From positions 760,501 through 824,500 of the forward strand of contig JAQFVV010000030.1 of NCBI GenBank assembly GCA_028023455.1: 64,000 nt of DNA, given 5' to 3'. Each line of letters opens with the position of its first letter. Position 1 is the stretch's first letter. The position numbers and the translations under genes were made by a program. Source of the DNA: Epiperipatus broadwayi (lineage: Eukaryota; Onychophora; Udeonychophora; Euonychophora; Peripatidae). The notes beneath the pieces are model-generated. The model worked only from the letters and a program-made list of their open reading frames with translations, was not told the DNA's origin and did not search any database. Positions 15,635 through 26,280 of this stretch are shown in pieces.

Positions 15635-15854
15635 TAGGTTTTTAATTAAAAGTTTTTATTTGATATATATAGAATTTTAAAAAGGAATTAGTTGTGTTTA
15701 AGTTGTGATTGTAATAGGAAAGGGGAGTGAGATAAGGTAAAAAAAAGAAAATTTTGGTTATGGATATATTTTGTAATTTTTAATTAATTTAATTTAATTT
15801 TTTTTTTTTGGAATATGTGATATTTATTGTGTATATATATTTTATTTTAGTGTG

Positions 15855-15889
15855 CCTTGAAAAAGACTATTAAAAATAGTCGAAACGTG
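15855..15889 (+). ncRNA. Hammerhead-like Penelope terminal motif, right copy
   Basis: CCTTGAAAAAG, then a six-base stem (GACTAT/ATAGTC) and CGAAACGTGGG. The GAAAC half of a hammerhead core is present, but the CTGANGA half is CTTGAAA. It is a decayed version of the terminal motif shared with the left copy. Confidence 0.45.
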
Positions 15890-15985
15890 GGATTTCTTTT
15901 TCATGATAATAGTCATAATAAATCAAGTTTTAAAAAGAAGGAGTTTGTTTATTTTATTTCTATATTTCTAATATATGTGTATGAG

Positions 15986-17289
15986 TATACATATAAATTG
16001 GGCATTCATGTAGCTAATAATATATTTTCATTTTCAAATTATAATTAGTATTGCTTCTAATAAACATGTGAGAAAAAAATATTGTGGTTCCAATATTTAT
16101 TTGTTTTATCATATATTGCAAAATTTAAAACTTATCAAAATGCACAATTTATGAATAAATGTAAAAGTAAAAAGTTTAAATTCTTTATTTTTATTTTACA
16201 ATAATGGTGATATTTTTCCAGTTTTATTGCTTTTCATGGTACAATAATTTTATTATGATTTATTATATAATATTAATAAGTTGAAAAAAAAATTCTATCC
16301 TTATTTTATTTTTTCAGGTTTATTGCTTTTTCTAATATATTAATTTTATGACTGCTTAATTGTATTATTTCTTTATCATATAGGTATAATGAAAATTGTA
16401 TTTTCAATTAAATGCATAAAAATTTATCACCTTTAATGGCTCAACAAATTAATATATGGAATCATTTTGGATAAATGTGAGAATAATAATAGTAGCTAGA
16501 AAATGTTTAACAATTTTAATATTTCTGTAGTGTATACTATAATTAGCAAATTAATGTATTATATATAAATTTCAAAGAAAATCACTTATATTTTTAACAA
16601 AATTATGTAATTAAATAATTTAAAACAATTCTTTTTTTTTAGTGACAAATTATCATAGTTGTTTTGATCCAAATCACCTTTTCTTCTTCTTTACAGAAAA
16701 TGAATACAAATTTTTTTTAGCACTTAATCCACTGTAGAAAAAAGAAGATGCTAGTAGAATGTTAAAAAAATAGTTTTAAATGACCAATTATTTTTTAACA
16801 AAAACTTGAATTATTTTAGACTTTAAAAAATATTGTAGTTTTTAAAAAAAAAAAATTTGTAATTTTACAAGTCTTTTTTTAAAGCACATACCCTATTATT
16901 AGAATATACATAAATTCTTTATAAGTGGAAAAAGCCCCCCCCCCCTTCTTTTCAAAAAAGCATATAATGATAAATGATGATAACATTATTATGTATTTTA
17001 TTAATACGTACTTTACATTGCAATGATTTATCTTTGTCTATTGATTCCTCATTTTGGTTTTATTTTACCCAAGTCAACATAAACAAAGTCCTCATGGAAT
17101 TCTTATCTCTTGTAAATGAAAACTAGGATTAGTACATTCAGTGTTTTGAAAGCAATATTAATAATGTATTATCCATTCCTCTGTTACTATGAAAGATTAA
17201 ACAAACTCTCAACTACAGTTGCCAAAGATTCCACCTTTTGGGAATATAAAAAACAATTCATTTCAGATTCTAACAAAAAACAGTGTCTT
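15986..17289. other. AT-rich spacer
   Basis: No gene or repeat boundary is recognised. The stretch includes homopolymer A/T runs and an 11-base C run near 16926. The last few hundred bases may already belong to the decayed LINE that follows. Confidence 0.4.
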
Positions 17290-18400
17290 TTATAATTATT
17301 TATATACCAAAGGTTGAAGAATTGCTGCAAATTTTTGAAAGGTGGAGAAAGAATATGGGTAAACAAAAATTTTACTAAATGTAATTGAAAGACTTTGTGG
17401 ATATAAAATACTTAAAAGAACTATTATTATTACCTCAATGAGAAGCAATCATATATCAGACTTCTAAATCCAAGATTGATAGAATAAAAAAAAACTTTAC
17501 TAGAGCAAAAAAAAAAACATTAGATATTAGTGAACTTATATTTGCTGTTTTTTTTTAAGTGTCATAGCATCGGCCGGGACGCGAACCCGCAACCCGGGCA
17601 ACTGCCTGCTAGTGCAGGGCAGTCACGCTGACCTCTCGACCACCAACGCAAGACAAAAAAAAATTATATTTGCTGTTGATTGTCTGAAACCAGGAAAAGA
17701 TTTCAGGAGCAGATTGTATTTCAGGTTTTCTAAAACACTTAGGTCATAAAGGCAAAGCATAATTGTCAAAACTATTTATTATCATTTTTTATACAGACAC
17801 TTCCAAAAATTTCGCCTGAAACTAAAACCACAAAACAATGATCTAAAATATTATTGTCCAATATCATTACTTAATATTCCTACAAAGTATTAGAAAAACT
17901 TATAACAAAACCTATATCAATAGGTGAGAAAGCTCTATCTTTATACTAGGCTGGAGTTTGATTTGGCTAAAACTGTTATGAACAAGTTTTATTTTATCTC
18001 ACATTATTGATTTACCTTCAGCTTATTCTCTGAAAAAATGAACTTCTTTTAAAAGTCTATAGAAAGAATTCTTAAATGCTGGGAAACTATTAATTTACTT
18101 TACAAAATGCTCTCCAATAGACAGATTTAAATGATTCTAAATAAAAATTACAAAAATTCACAGAATAACCATCCAGGATTCATATCTCATCTATGCTGTT
18201 TAATATATTCATCTTTAGTGATATTGTTTGTCTTCACTTTAGAAAAATAATTTTTGTAATCATATGAAAAGTTTCGGAATTTTTTTCCAAAGACTGGAGC
18301 AATTTACAGTAGACTAAAACACAATTCTCATTTTATGCCATTTATGAATAGCTTTAGACTATAGTTCAACTTGTTTTCTTTTTTTTTTATAGATGGTTAG
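17290..18400 (+). pseudogene. Decayed Jockey-like LINE reverse transcriptase
   Basis: Broken frames give consecutive pieces of a non-LTR reverse transcriptase in order. DCLKPGKDF and LKHLGHKGKA (about 17680-17760) resemble the KxGKxPGxDG...FLKHLG region. YYCPISLLNIP (near 17845-17880) resembles YRPISLL. NLLYKML (near 18095) resembles the GLLYKML region. CCLIYSSL and FNIFIFSDIV (near 18195-18230) resemble LLFNIYINDI. Many stops and frameshifts separate them. A SINE interrupts the sequence at 17550-17663. Both ends are uncertain, and the RNase-H and YADD regions are not clearly visible. Confidence 0.6.
17550..17663 (-). mobile_element. tRNA-derived short SINE, copy 1
   Basis: On the minus strand an 83-nt tRNA-like core (17649-17567) has a 7-bp acceptor stem (GCGTTGG/CCGATGC), an A box in GGTCGAGAGGTCAGCG and a B box GGTTCGCGTCC, then a short tail and an A run. 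A 14-bp target duplication, TTATATTTGCTGTT, flanks it (17536-17549 and 17664-17677), proving insertion. It sits inside the decayed Jockey-like LINE. The element is nearly all tRNA, so it could also be called a tRNA retropseudogene; the related copy at 46.2 kb favours a SINE family. Confidence 0.85.
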
Positions 18401-19356
18401 GTTGTAGGAACAACTTTTATGGAAAGCTGGCTAGTATACATGGGATTATATTCCAAATATTTTAAAAATAGCTTTCTTATAAGTAGCACAATCTACAGAT
18501 GAATATTATATCCTTGTTTAGAAAAATAGTGTTGACATTCTAAACATATGGATTTGCAATTAAATATTACCACGAGAAATATTACGGCACTCAAATTCAA
18601 TTTTTATAGTAGCTTTCGTCCTTTCATATATTTCTCCACCAAATACCATACAAAAATAATTGTCTAAAAAGTTTTTTAAGTAAATTAATCTTACCATTAA
18701 CTGAAGTCATAATTTGACTATCTAAAACATGGTTCAAATCAAAATTATCACCCTCCTCCCCAATGAACAACCAAAAATTTCACAAATATCTGAAGAATTA
18801 ATTGTACAGGAAATGGACTTATTTTGAAGCTCCAATCAACTTTGCTTTGCCATTTCAACAATATAACCAGTGGATTTGGTTTTATTAAATATTATTTGAT
18901 TTTATTAATAGATTCAGAATAATTCATGGTTGCTGCTTAATTGCTTCTGTGTTTTATTTGCATTAGAAATGGAATTTAATAGCTTTTTACATATATAGTT
19001 GTAGCGAAATACAAAACATGATCCACATAGCTAACTATTATTAAATTATGGTTATAATGGTAACAACTTTTTAAAATCAACAGTCAATCTAACTTCTAGA
19101 TGAAATCTCTACAGATTCTTTTATATTATTTAATTCATGGCACGAGTCATAAACATTTGTCTGAAAGTTTGTGGTTTGCTTGCAATTATTTATATATTGG
19201 ACTATTTCTATCATCGAGTATTAATTGTTAAATAACTTATTAAAACATTCAATCTTTGTTTAAAGTTTTTAAAATACATTGAACTGTATAATAGCATACA
19301 ACAATTTGAGTCATGTTCTTTTTCTGATGTTGCTCGCCTGATCAGTCAGGAATGTA
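18401..19356. other. AT-rich spacer, possibly tail of the decayed LINE
   Basis: Scattered short peptides are compatible with further LINE decay, but none is convincing. No other features are seen. Confidence 0.3.
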
Positions 19357-19423
19357 TAGATTTAAGAATATTGAATTTAAGGTTACAGTGAGTGTCACCT
19401 TAAATTTAGTATTTATAAATCTA
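19357..19423. repeat. Imperfect 27-bp inverted repeat (hairpin)
   Basis: The arms 19357-19383 and 19397-19423 pair with about four mismatches around a 13-nt loop. A further small inverted pair lies near 19520-19550 (AGGTCACTG...CAGTGATACCT). It could be a relic of a small DNA element or a structured transcript. Confidence 0.5.
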
Positions 19424-19890
19424 AAGATTCCAGATTTAATTTTTATTTTAGTACTGACTGCCACTTTCAATTTGGTATTTACAAATCTAAAAAAATTCAT
19501 AGTTAGATTTTCATGCTAATAGGTCACTGGTTAGGTCAGTGATACCTGACAAAAAGAGAATAGGTCACCACTCAAGACCTATTATATATCAACTTGTGTG
19601 CTATTAGTAATAGTTGAATGTATTTGAAAAAATTAAATAGTTTGAGTTTTAATAAAGATATTAAACAATCAATAAAACTATATGATATAAATCATGCAAA
19701 CACATAATTACAATTTATTAAACATTTATAAACAAAATTTAAAGAAAATTAAGAAAAATAATACTGCAACTAAATTTTTTAATTAAATTACTCATAATAT
19801 ATATATATATATTTGTAAAGTAACTTAAGCATTAGCATATTCAGTCTTCGAAGACAGCTTTATTTTTTTGAATCTAAAAGAATCACTTTA

Positions 19891-19957
19891 GTTGTATTTA
19901 TATATTGGACTATTTCCATCATCTAATATAAATAATAGTCCAATATATAAATACAAC
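19891..19957. mobile_element. 67-bp miniature inverted-repeat element
   Basis: Perfect 24-bp arms (19891-19914 and 19934-19957) surround a 19-nt loop. CACTTTA(G) occurs directly before the element (19884-19890) and directly after it (19958-19964), a 7-8 bp target duplication like those of hAT elements. A related arm-like sequence (TATATATTGGACTATTTC) occurs alone near 19188-19208. Confidence 0.65.
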
Positions 19958-19965
19958 CACTTTAG

Positions 19966-22340
19966 ACTTTGGAAGTTTCCCCTATTAGTGTTTTTAGGGA
20001 TAAATGAACTAAAAGCCTTGGTTTAGATGATGACTTGCCTTATATAAATATTATTGATTTGGGCTTCAATCAGTAGTATTTAATTTTTTTCAATAATGGT
20101 GTTTTATAATTCTATGTGTTCACATGATAAGCACTTTTTTTAGAAACTCTTCATAATCGCAACATCACTGGTGAGCCAATTCTAGCTTAACAAGTTATAT
20201 TGCTTATAAATATCATTTAGTTTAATCATTTTGAGTTTATCATTTAAAGAATGAGGTTCATAATTTTTTTATCATAACACTAAATATAGATGCCATTATA
20301 CAAAACATAATATTTAAAAAATAAGTTGAAAGATATTAACAATATTTGAAGATTTCTAATCATATTTTAAATAAAAACATTGCAAAAAGTGCATTGTGGG
20401 AAGTATGGTTTTTGCATGTTCGTGTGTGTGAAGATTGTGTGCAGTATAGTTTGGAAAATTACCAAAGGTATGAGCAAACACTGAATACAGATTGATCCTT
20501 TAAAAAGAATGGGGCTTGGTATGACTCATTATTTGGGACTTAAATGTGAAGTGCATATTGCTAAAAAAAATTACTTTCATAGTGCTGTCATAACAAATTG
20601 CTGTTAAACAAGCAACCATTATTGCAAAAGAATGTTGTATATATGTGTTTATGAATATATGTCAGCATATAAAAATAAGCATGCAGTTTTATTGTGCGAT
20701 AATCTTATTTATACACTAGTACATAATTTTCACAAAATTGCAATAAATATGGATTCATTTATTAGTAAAATGAAATATAATTTTGTTTTATTAATGAATA
20801 AATAAATATCTTAACTTTTATAATAATAATTTACCTTTCATCTCCATTGATAATTTGATACTACTATCTAATATCTATTAATTATTCATGTTTCCATAAA
20901 TGGCTCAAGAATAAAGGGATATGAAGTCAATTGCTTTATTACTATTATAGCATCCATTGCCTCATTTTTAAGATTGGCATTTTGATGTATAGGGTTTTTT
21001 TTTTTAAGAAAAAAAATCAAATTAGTTGCAATTCATATTAAAAATTGAATACTAATGAATTATAATATCTATAATGAAGTGTTGATAAGTTTCAGAAATT
21101 TATTTTGGCTCATGGAGAAACAATAGAGCACCCACTTGGCATGTTTGTGATTTGGTACACATCTAGGTTGGTGAATTTTTACACAGCCCTTAACCATCTC
21201 AGCTAATCTTCCATTATTGATTGGTAAATGGGTATCTAGCTTATTTTGCCTAAAGACTAAAACAAAGGTGGAAAACTGATCAAACCCTCACCTGTAGGCA
21301 TCTGATAAATCTGGTGACTATAACTTTTTTGTATTGTTTATAAGTAGATTTTAGAGAAACTTTTGCTTTGCAGTGGATTATTTTAAGGCTATTTTTATTT
21401 GATTTTTTAATTTTTATAGTGATAATAGTGGACTAGCAGTACAAATTCATTATAAAAATGATTCTTAAAATTTAAGAAGACAACCATTGAATTTTATTAT
21501 GGCTTTTTTAATTTTCAATAAAACTGAAAAACAAATGTCTGAAAAGTTGGCTTGAAGACATTATTTTATATTGGGTTAAAGATTTCTGAATTAACTTTCA
21601 ATTGGAGGTATTTGAAAAATCGATTTGATTTGACAATGAAGTGGATTTTTTTATTACTATTTATGTTATTGCTTGAACAAGATAAGTTCATGTGTAATAA
21701 ATTATATAGTTAAAGTGAATAACTCTAAATTTATTATATTCGTTTATATACAGGTATGAAAATCTGAGAGAGAGGAAATTGAATTACATAAATTAAAATA
21801 TTAAAATAAATATCAACACAACTACTCATTATTATTGTTAGCATTTTCAACTGTTTTTAACCCATTGCAGAATGATTTTTTCAAATTTAATCCAGTTTTT
21901 CTTATCTATAGTCTCTCTTCTCTATGATATTAGCAAATGTCTTTATTTTATCTATACATCTCACATAGGGTTTTTTTCTAGGACTTATATAGTCTCTTGG
22001 GATCTAATTTAAAACTTAAGATTATTTTAAAAAAAAATTATATATCACATGTATGCTAAATTGTATAAGAGGAAAAGATAAAGAAATAATGATAATCATA
22101 TAAGTTCAATCCAAACATGTAAATTGCCTAAGTTTCAAATAACCATGGTTAACAATGTAATTATTTCCAGTGGTCTCATTTGTTCATAGTTAAACTTATA
22201 TTTGATATGTAGATGGATTTATATTTGTGCAGTTTGTTTGTTCAATGTTTAATAGTTCACATATGTTTGCCTCTGTATGAGAGAATATATTTTTATCAGT
22301 TTAATGAGTTAGGAATCATTCTCAGAATGAAGCATCCCTG
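19966..22340. other. AT-rich spacer, G-richer than C on the plus strand
   Basis: No coding or repeat structure is recognised. Plus-strand lines here often have two to three times more G than C, opposite to 40.6-43.7 kb. Confidence 0.35.
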
Positions 22341-22520
22341 TATGAATTGTAGTTGTATTAAATTAGGTTTAGGACCAAAATACCACTTTTTATAATTATT
22401 GTATAAAAACTTTATTCAGTTAGGATTGGGACCGAAAGGTCATCCCTTTTATAGTTATTATTATATAATATATTATGTTTAGGATTTAAAAGAGACAATT
22501 CCTTATAGTTATTGTAATAA
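22341..22520 (+). repeat. Degenerate tandem repeat, about three units
   Basis: Segments starting near 22355, 22415 and 22475 share a TTAGGA(TT)GGGACC-like start and a TATAGTTATTGTA-like end. Unit length is 60-70 bp with many differences. Confidence 0.4.
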
Positions 22521-23190
22521 AGATAGCACTGATGTCTATCTCATATAGAACATATGTATATATAAGTAGAGGAGATATGCAAATCAAAGAAATGATTGTA
22601 TTTATGGATTCATACATGCATATAGTTATATTTAACTTTATTGAAGTCAGGGTTCAGTGTATGATGAATGTGTTATATCATATATGAATATATTGTTACT
22701 ATGATATATAAAGATTAAAGGATTTTGTTAAATAAATAAACTGCATATCTGTTAATGATTATACTTTGTAAATAAATTACTACTATATGATTTGCTAATT
22801 TTATAAAAGAAATAAGTTGTACATCAATTTATAATTACACTTGTAAATAATTATCACATGATTTGTTTATGTAAAGGATTCTGGTCTAGCCTCATTCATT
22901 ATTTATTGAAAGTAACTTGTATTCTGTTTGTAAATTTTTGTTCACCTAGGTGCCTGAGTTAGATGAATGGTATGATTGACCAGCTAATAATTTTTTTTCT
23001 ATATATTTTAATTATATTGTAAAACACACACAAACAACACAAAAGAACAAAGCAAGTTGTACCATGATGAAGACATACAAGTATATGTGATGTTTGAGAA
23101 TGTTCCAAGGAATGATCTAGCACTGTTGGTGATTTATCCAGTTGTAATTGTATTTCACATAATAAATTTATTGTGAGTAAAAAATTTTGA
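22521..23190. other. AT-rich spacer
   Basis: Nothing recognised. It contains small ORFs and AATAAA-like stretches near 22730-22780, without coding evidence nearby. Confidence 0.35.
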
Positions 23191-24040
23191 GGATTATTAA
23201 AGTGGAGAATGAAAATAAGGGTAAGAGCAGCAGAGAATAATGGACGTAAAAGCTTCTGAGACAAGTTGTGAAGAAAATAGTTTAGAGACTTCTGATATGG
23301 GCAAAGTCCATCGAGATAGTGATTCATACAATCACACAAAGAAAGCAGACATTAACAAAGATAAAAATTCCAGAGTACTGCAACATGATCACAATTAATA
23401 TGATTAGCACATTATTTAAACAAATGAAATTGAATTTAGATATTCAGACACAGATGTTAAAACCGATGAATCAGAGCATAGATAAGTATCATAAATATAT
23501 AGTTCAAATGATGGATAATTTTTGTAAACTATTTAATTCAAAGTAAAAATTAGATGATCTGAAGCAAAGAGAGAGAAAATAATGCAAGTACAACTTGAAG
23601 AAGATACAAAGGATCAAATCATGGACAGTCAACAGGTTCAACTGCTTTTAAAATCAGAGAATGAACCAAAAATATGTGATGAGACATTAGTTGAATCAGA
23701 ACCAACATTACTTGGAAAAAATATCAAAAGTGAACAGGAATATGCCCAAAGACTCACAACAAAAGTTAGATGCATCAAAAGAATTTGATATACTATATTA
23801 AATGCCAACTATAATCTCACAACAAGATAAACAAATACAAATTAAAATAGAGCAAAATTTACTTTACTCCCAAAATGAAATGGAGGCACTGTTAACACAA
23901 AAACTAAATGAAAACGTCTATTGGATAAAGAAAGTCAACAGCATCAATCAAATTATGTTTTATATGAATATTGTATTTACACAAAGCTATGCAGAAAAAG
24001 AATTTCATCCAACTTAACTTTATTTACAACTAGGAAGAAA
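23190..24040 (+). pseudogene. Possible decayed protein-coding sequence of unknown origin
   Basis: Several plus-strand frames follow one another closely with protein-like, Lys/Glu/Gln-rich content. They start at 23241 (begins MDVKASETSCEENSLETSD), 23319-23546 (FKQMKLNLDIQTQMLKPMNQ), 23582-23788 (starts MQVQLEEDTKDQIM) and 23802-24017. Their shared strand and composition, and the short stop-separated breaks, suggest one broken ORF, perhaps a coiled-coil or gag-like protein. I recognise no family. It could instead be a chance result of an A-rich strand. Confidence 0.3.
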
Positions 24041-24771
24041 TAAAACAATTTTCTCCCACAGCAGTTGCCATGAAAGAAAAAGCCCCCAGATAGACAATTA
24101 TCAAACTATATATGAATAATCTTACTTTATAGAACAGTGGCGAATTAACCAGCTTATAAAATGCCCAATTGGCATCCAAAAAAAACTTTTAATAAGTACA
24201 ATCATTTATTTTATTTGTTGTTTTTTTTGTTTTTAAGTTTGAGAATTTGAAATGAACAATCCATTATTCATTTCAATGAAAAATTTTTTTCTTCTAAGCA
24301 AAATTATATGCAAATTTGGTTTAAAAAAAATCTAAAAGGAAGTTCAAGAAGGAAACTAAACTTTGATATAAAATCAGTTTTTTTTCCTCGATCAGAAGAC
24401 AATACTATTTCATTCAAATTCGAGGAGTTTCACTATACATTATGAATAAAACTGAAGAATTCTACTAATAGTTAGCCAGATCTAATCTGGAATACTTTTG
24501 AATGATATTTTGAATAACTCTGGCTGAAATGAAGAGTTAGCGCTTTTTTAAATGGCAGTTAGAAATTAGCAGACTTTTAATATTTATCAGAAATAAATAA
24601 ATTGACATTTATTTTGTTTTGAGTGAGCCTTACATGTAAAGGAGTGACTTGTACTTTATTTTAAATAATTTGTATTTGTAAATAATGCTTATTATCCAGA
24701 TATTATTTTGAAAGAAACTTTTAGTTTAAAAAAAAAAGAAAATTTGTAATAACTTCTTTAAAACAGGCATC
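24041..24771. other. AT-rich spacer
   Basis: No features beyond homopolymer runs. Confidence 0.4.
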
Positions 24772-25256
24772 CAGCAAGCTAGAGTAATCAATGGATGCCA
24801 GAAGGCTTGTGCATAAAATTCCCATCTAGTGCCTACTCATCCAATATCCCCAGACTAGTTTCTGGCTTGTGGCCTTCGTCAGTGAGGAGCCTTGGATCTG
24901 AGAGCACTGCACCTAGATCTTAGGATCTAATGCAACTCTCTAGCAGCCATCTTTTATCTCTACTTAACTATAAAACCATGAGTCTTAAATTGAAAATACC
25001 TTTTTAATATTCCACCAATCCTAAGCTCCATTAGCTTATAGAGGTCTGAGACTCGGTTCAGTATCCATACGATTTTAAAAGTCTTTGGTTCTTTAATAAA
25101 CATAGCCACCACCCATATCCTATTAGGCAGAGCTAGTTTTAAGCCAATAAACATCACATGATCATCATTTCTTATGCTTGCTTATAACTGTTATTAAAAG
25201 AGCAAAACTCACTATACATTTTACCACTCACAGCAAGCTAGAGTAATCTATGGATG
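24772..25256 (-). mobile_element. Candidate Penelope-related or retrozyme-like insertion
   Basis: A 26-bp direct repeat with one mismatch (24772-24797 and 25231-25256, CAGCAAGCTAGAGTAATC...) bounds 433 bp that is less AT-rich than its flanks. Near its left end the minus strand carries a hammerhead-like core. Short non-autonomous retroelements with hammerhead ribozymes (retrozymes) and Penelope termini look like this. There is no coding content: a 65-codon minus ORF (24960-25157) matches nothing I know. The repeat could be a long target duplication or a piece of a terminal repeat. Confidence 0.45.
24858..24882 (-). ncRNA. Hammerhead ribozyme-like core
   Basis: Minus-strand CTGACGA (fits CTGANGA) is followed by AGGC-CACAA-GCCA, a short stem II, then GAAAC. 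Both conserved boxes are present. A possible stem III (CTAGT with ACTAG about 30 nt on) lacks the expected A-U pair at the cleavage site, so the ribozyme may be inactive or folded differently. Confidence 0.5.
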
Positions 25257-26280
25257 TAATGTAGTAATGTTCTAATTAAAAAAAAAAAAAAGACAAAACA
25301 TTGAATGTAAATTCTGCAATATTTGTAAACATGTTTACATATATTTAATAACAAAAAAGACAAAATATTTTAATAGAATTTATTTTCATAAATTATCAAT
25401 GAAAATTTTAAAGTAGGAATAAGTCACAAAATAATTCATCAGATAGATCAAACAAACAAAAAAAAAAACCTGATTTTTTTTTTGTAAATGTATGTATATT
25501 TGTATAATATAAATATGCATACATATACATTCAAATATATATATATAAAATTTTTTTTTTCACAGTACATACATTGTAAAAGGATGGGAAAAGAAAAAAA
25601 AAAAGAATCCCACCTATTACAGCCTTTAACTTTTATATTGAAAAAGGTTCATAGATATGCCAAGTTTTATATATAACAATAAACAATAAGTGACAAGTTA
25701 ACCAAATTTGCTTGATTCAAGCTAAAGTTGGAAAAGTGGGTCAATTTAAATACCCTACTTTTAATGTACTTTGTGAAATTTGAGAAAAAAAAGTTGTATA
25801 CACATAGACATTTGTTTGCTACACAATGCATAATTTACTTAGAATTACTATAGATTTTTTGTTTTTCCCTATACAACAGCATATACAAAATTTATATTAT
25901 TAGGCATTGTCTAATATATATTTTACAGTCTACTGTAATCACAAATATTAACTAATTTTTATAAAATGCTATTGGAGTCTTTTTTTTATATATATATTTC
26001 AACAAATATTTTTAAGCCAGCTTTCTTTTACATTTACAGTTTATAATTAAATCTGACATGACAACAATTTTTTTTTTTCAACACTATTAAAATTCAATCA
26101 CAGCAATATTAGCTTTCAACATTACATTCACAGAGAAATTCATTAAATCCTTAAACAATTACTCTCCTTTCTTTACAATTGAATATAATTTAAATTGAAA
26201 AGTAAAAATTTCTTTTTAAATGAAATAAACTTAATTTTCAAGTTCTAGAATTAATTTTCAAAGTCGATAAGTTCCATCTT
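25257..26280 (-). other. 3' flank of the zinc-finger gene
   Basis: AT-rich, with poly-T and TA tracts. On the minus strand the first AATAAA after the stop codon is at 25384-25379, about 900 nt downstream; an ATTAAA-type site occurs nearer, around 25760. Either could end the transcript. Confidence 0.35.

Larger units (their letters stand above)
13755..15985. mobile_element. Penelope-like element pair in head-to-head inverted arrangement
   Basis: Two arms of about 1.1 kb (13755-14861 and 14879-15985) are near-perfect reverse complements around a 17-nt spacer. Each arm reads outward from the centre. It begins with the 3' end of a reverse-transcriptase ORF, continues through a GIY-YIG endonuclease domain and non-coding tail, and ends in a hammerhead-like terminal motif. 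Both copies lack the reverse-transcriptase core, so the pair is 5'-truncated and inverted at the truncation point. Penelope-like elements are known for partial and inverted tandem insertions. The whole forms one of the longest palindromes in the window. Confidence 0.85.

Noticed and set aside
17567-17649. Functional tRNA gene on the minus strand
   Set aside because: The T stem has a mismatch and the anticodon loop is abnormal; an A tail and target duplication show it is a retroposed SINE copy.
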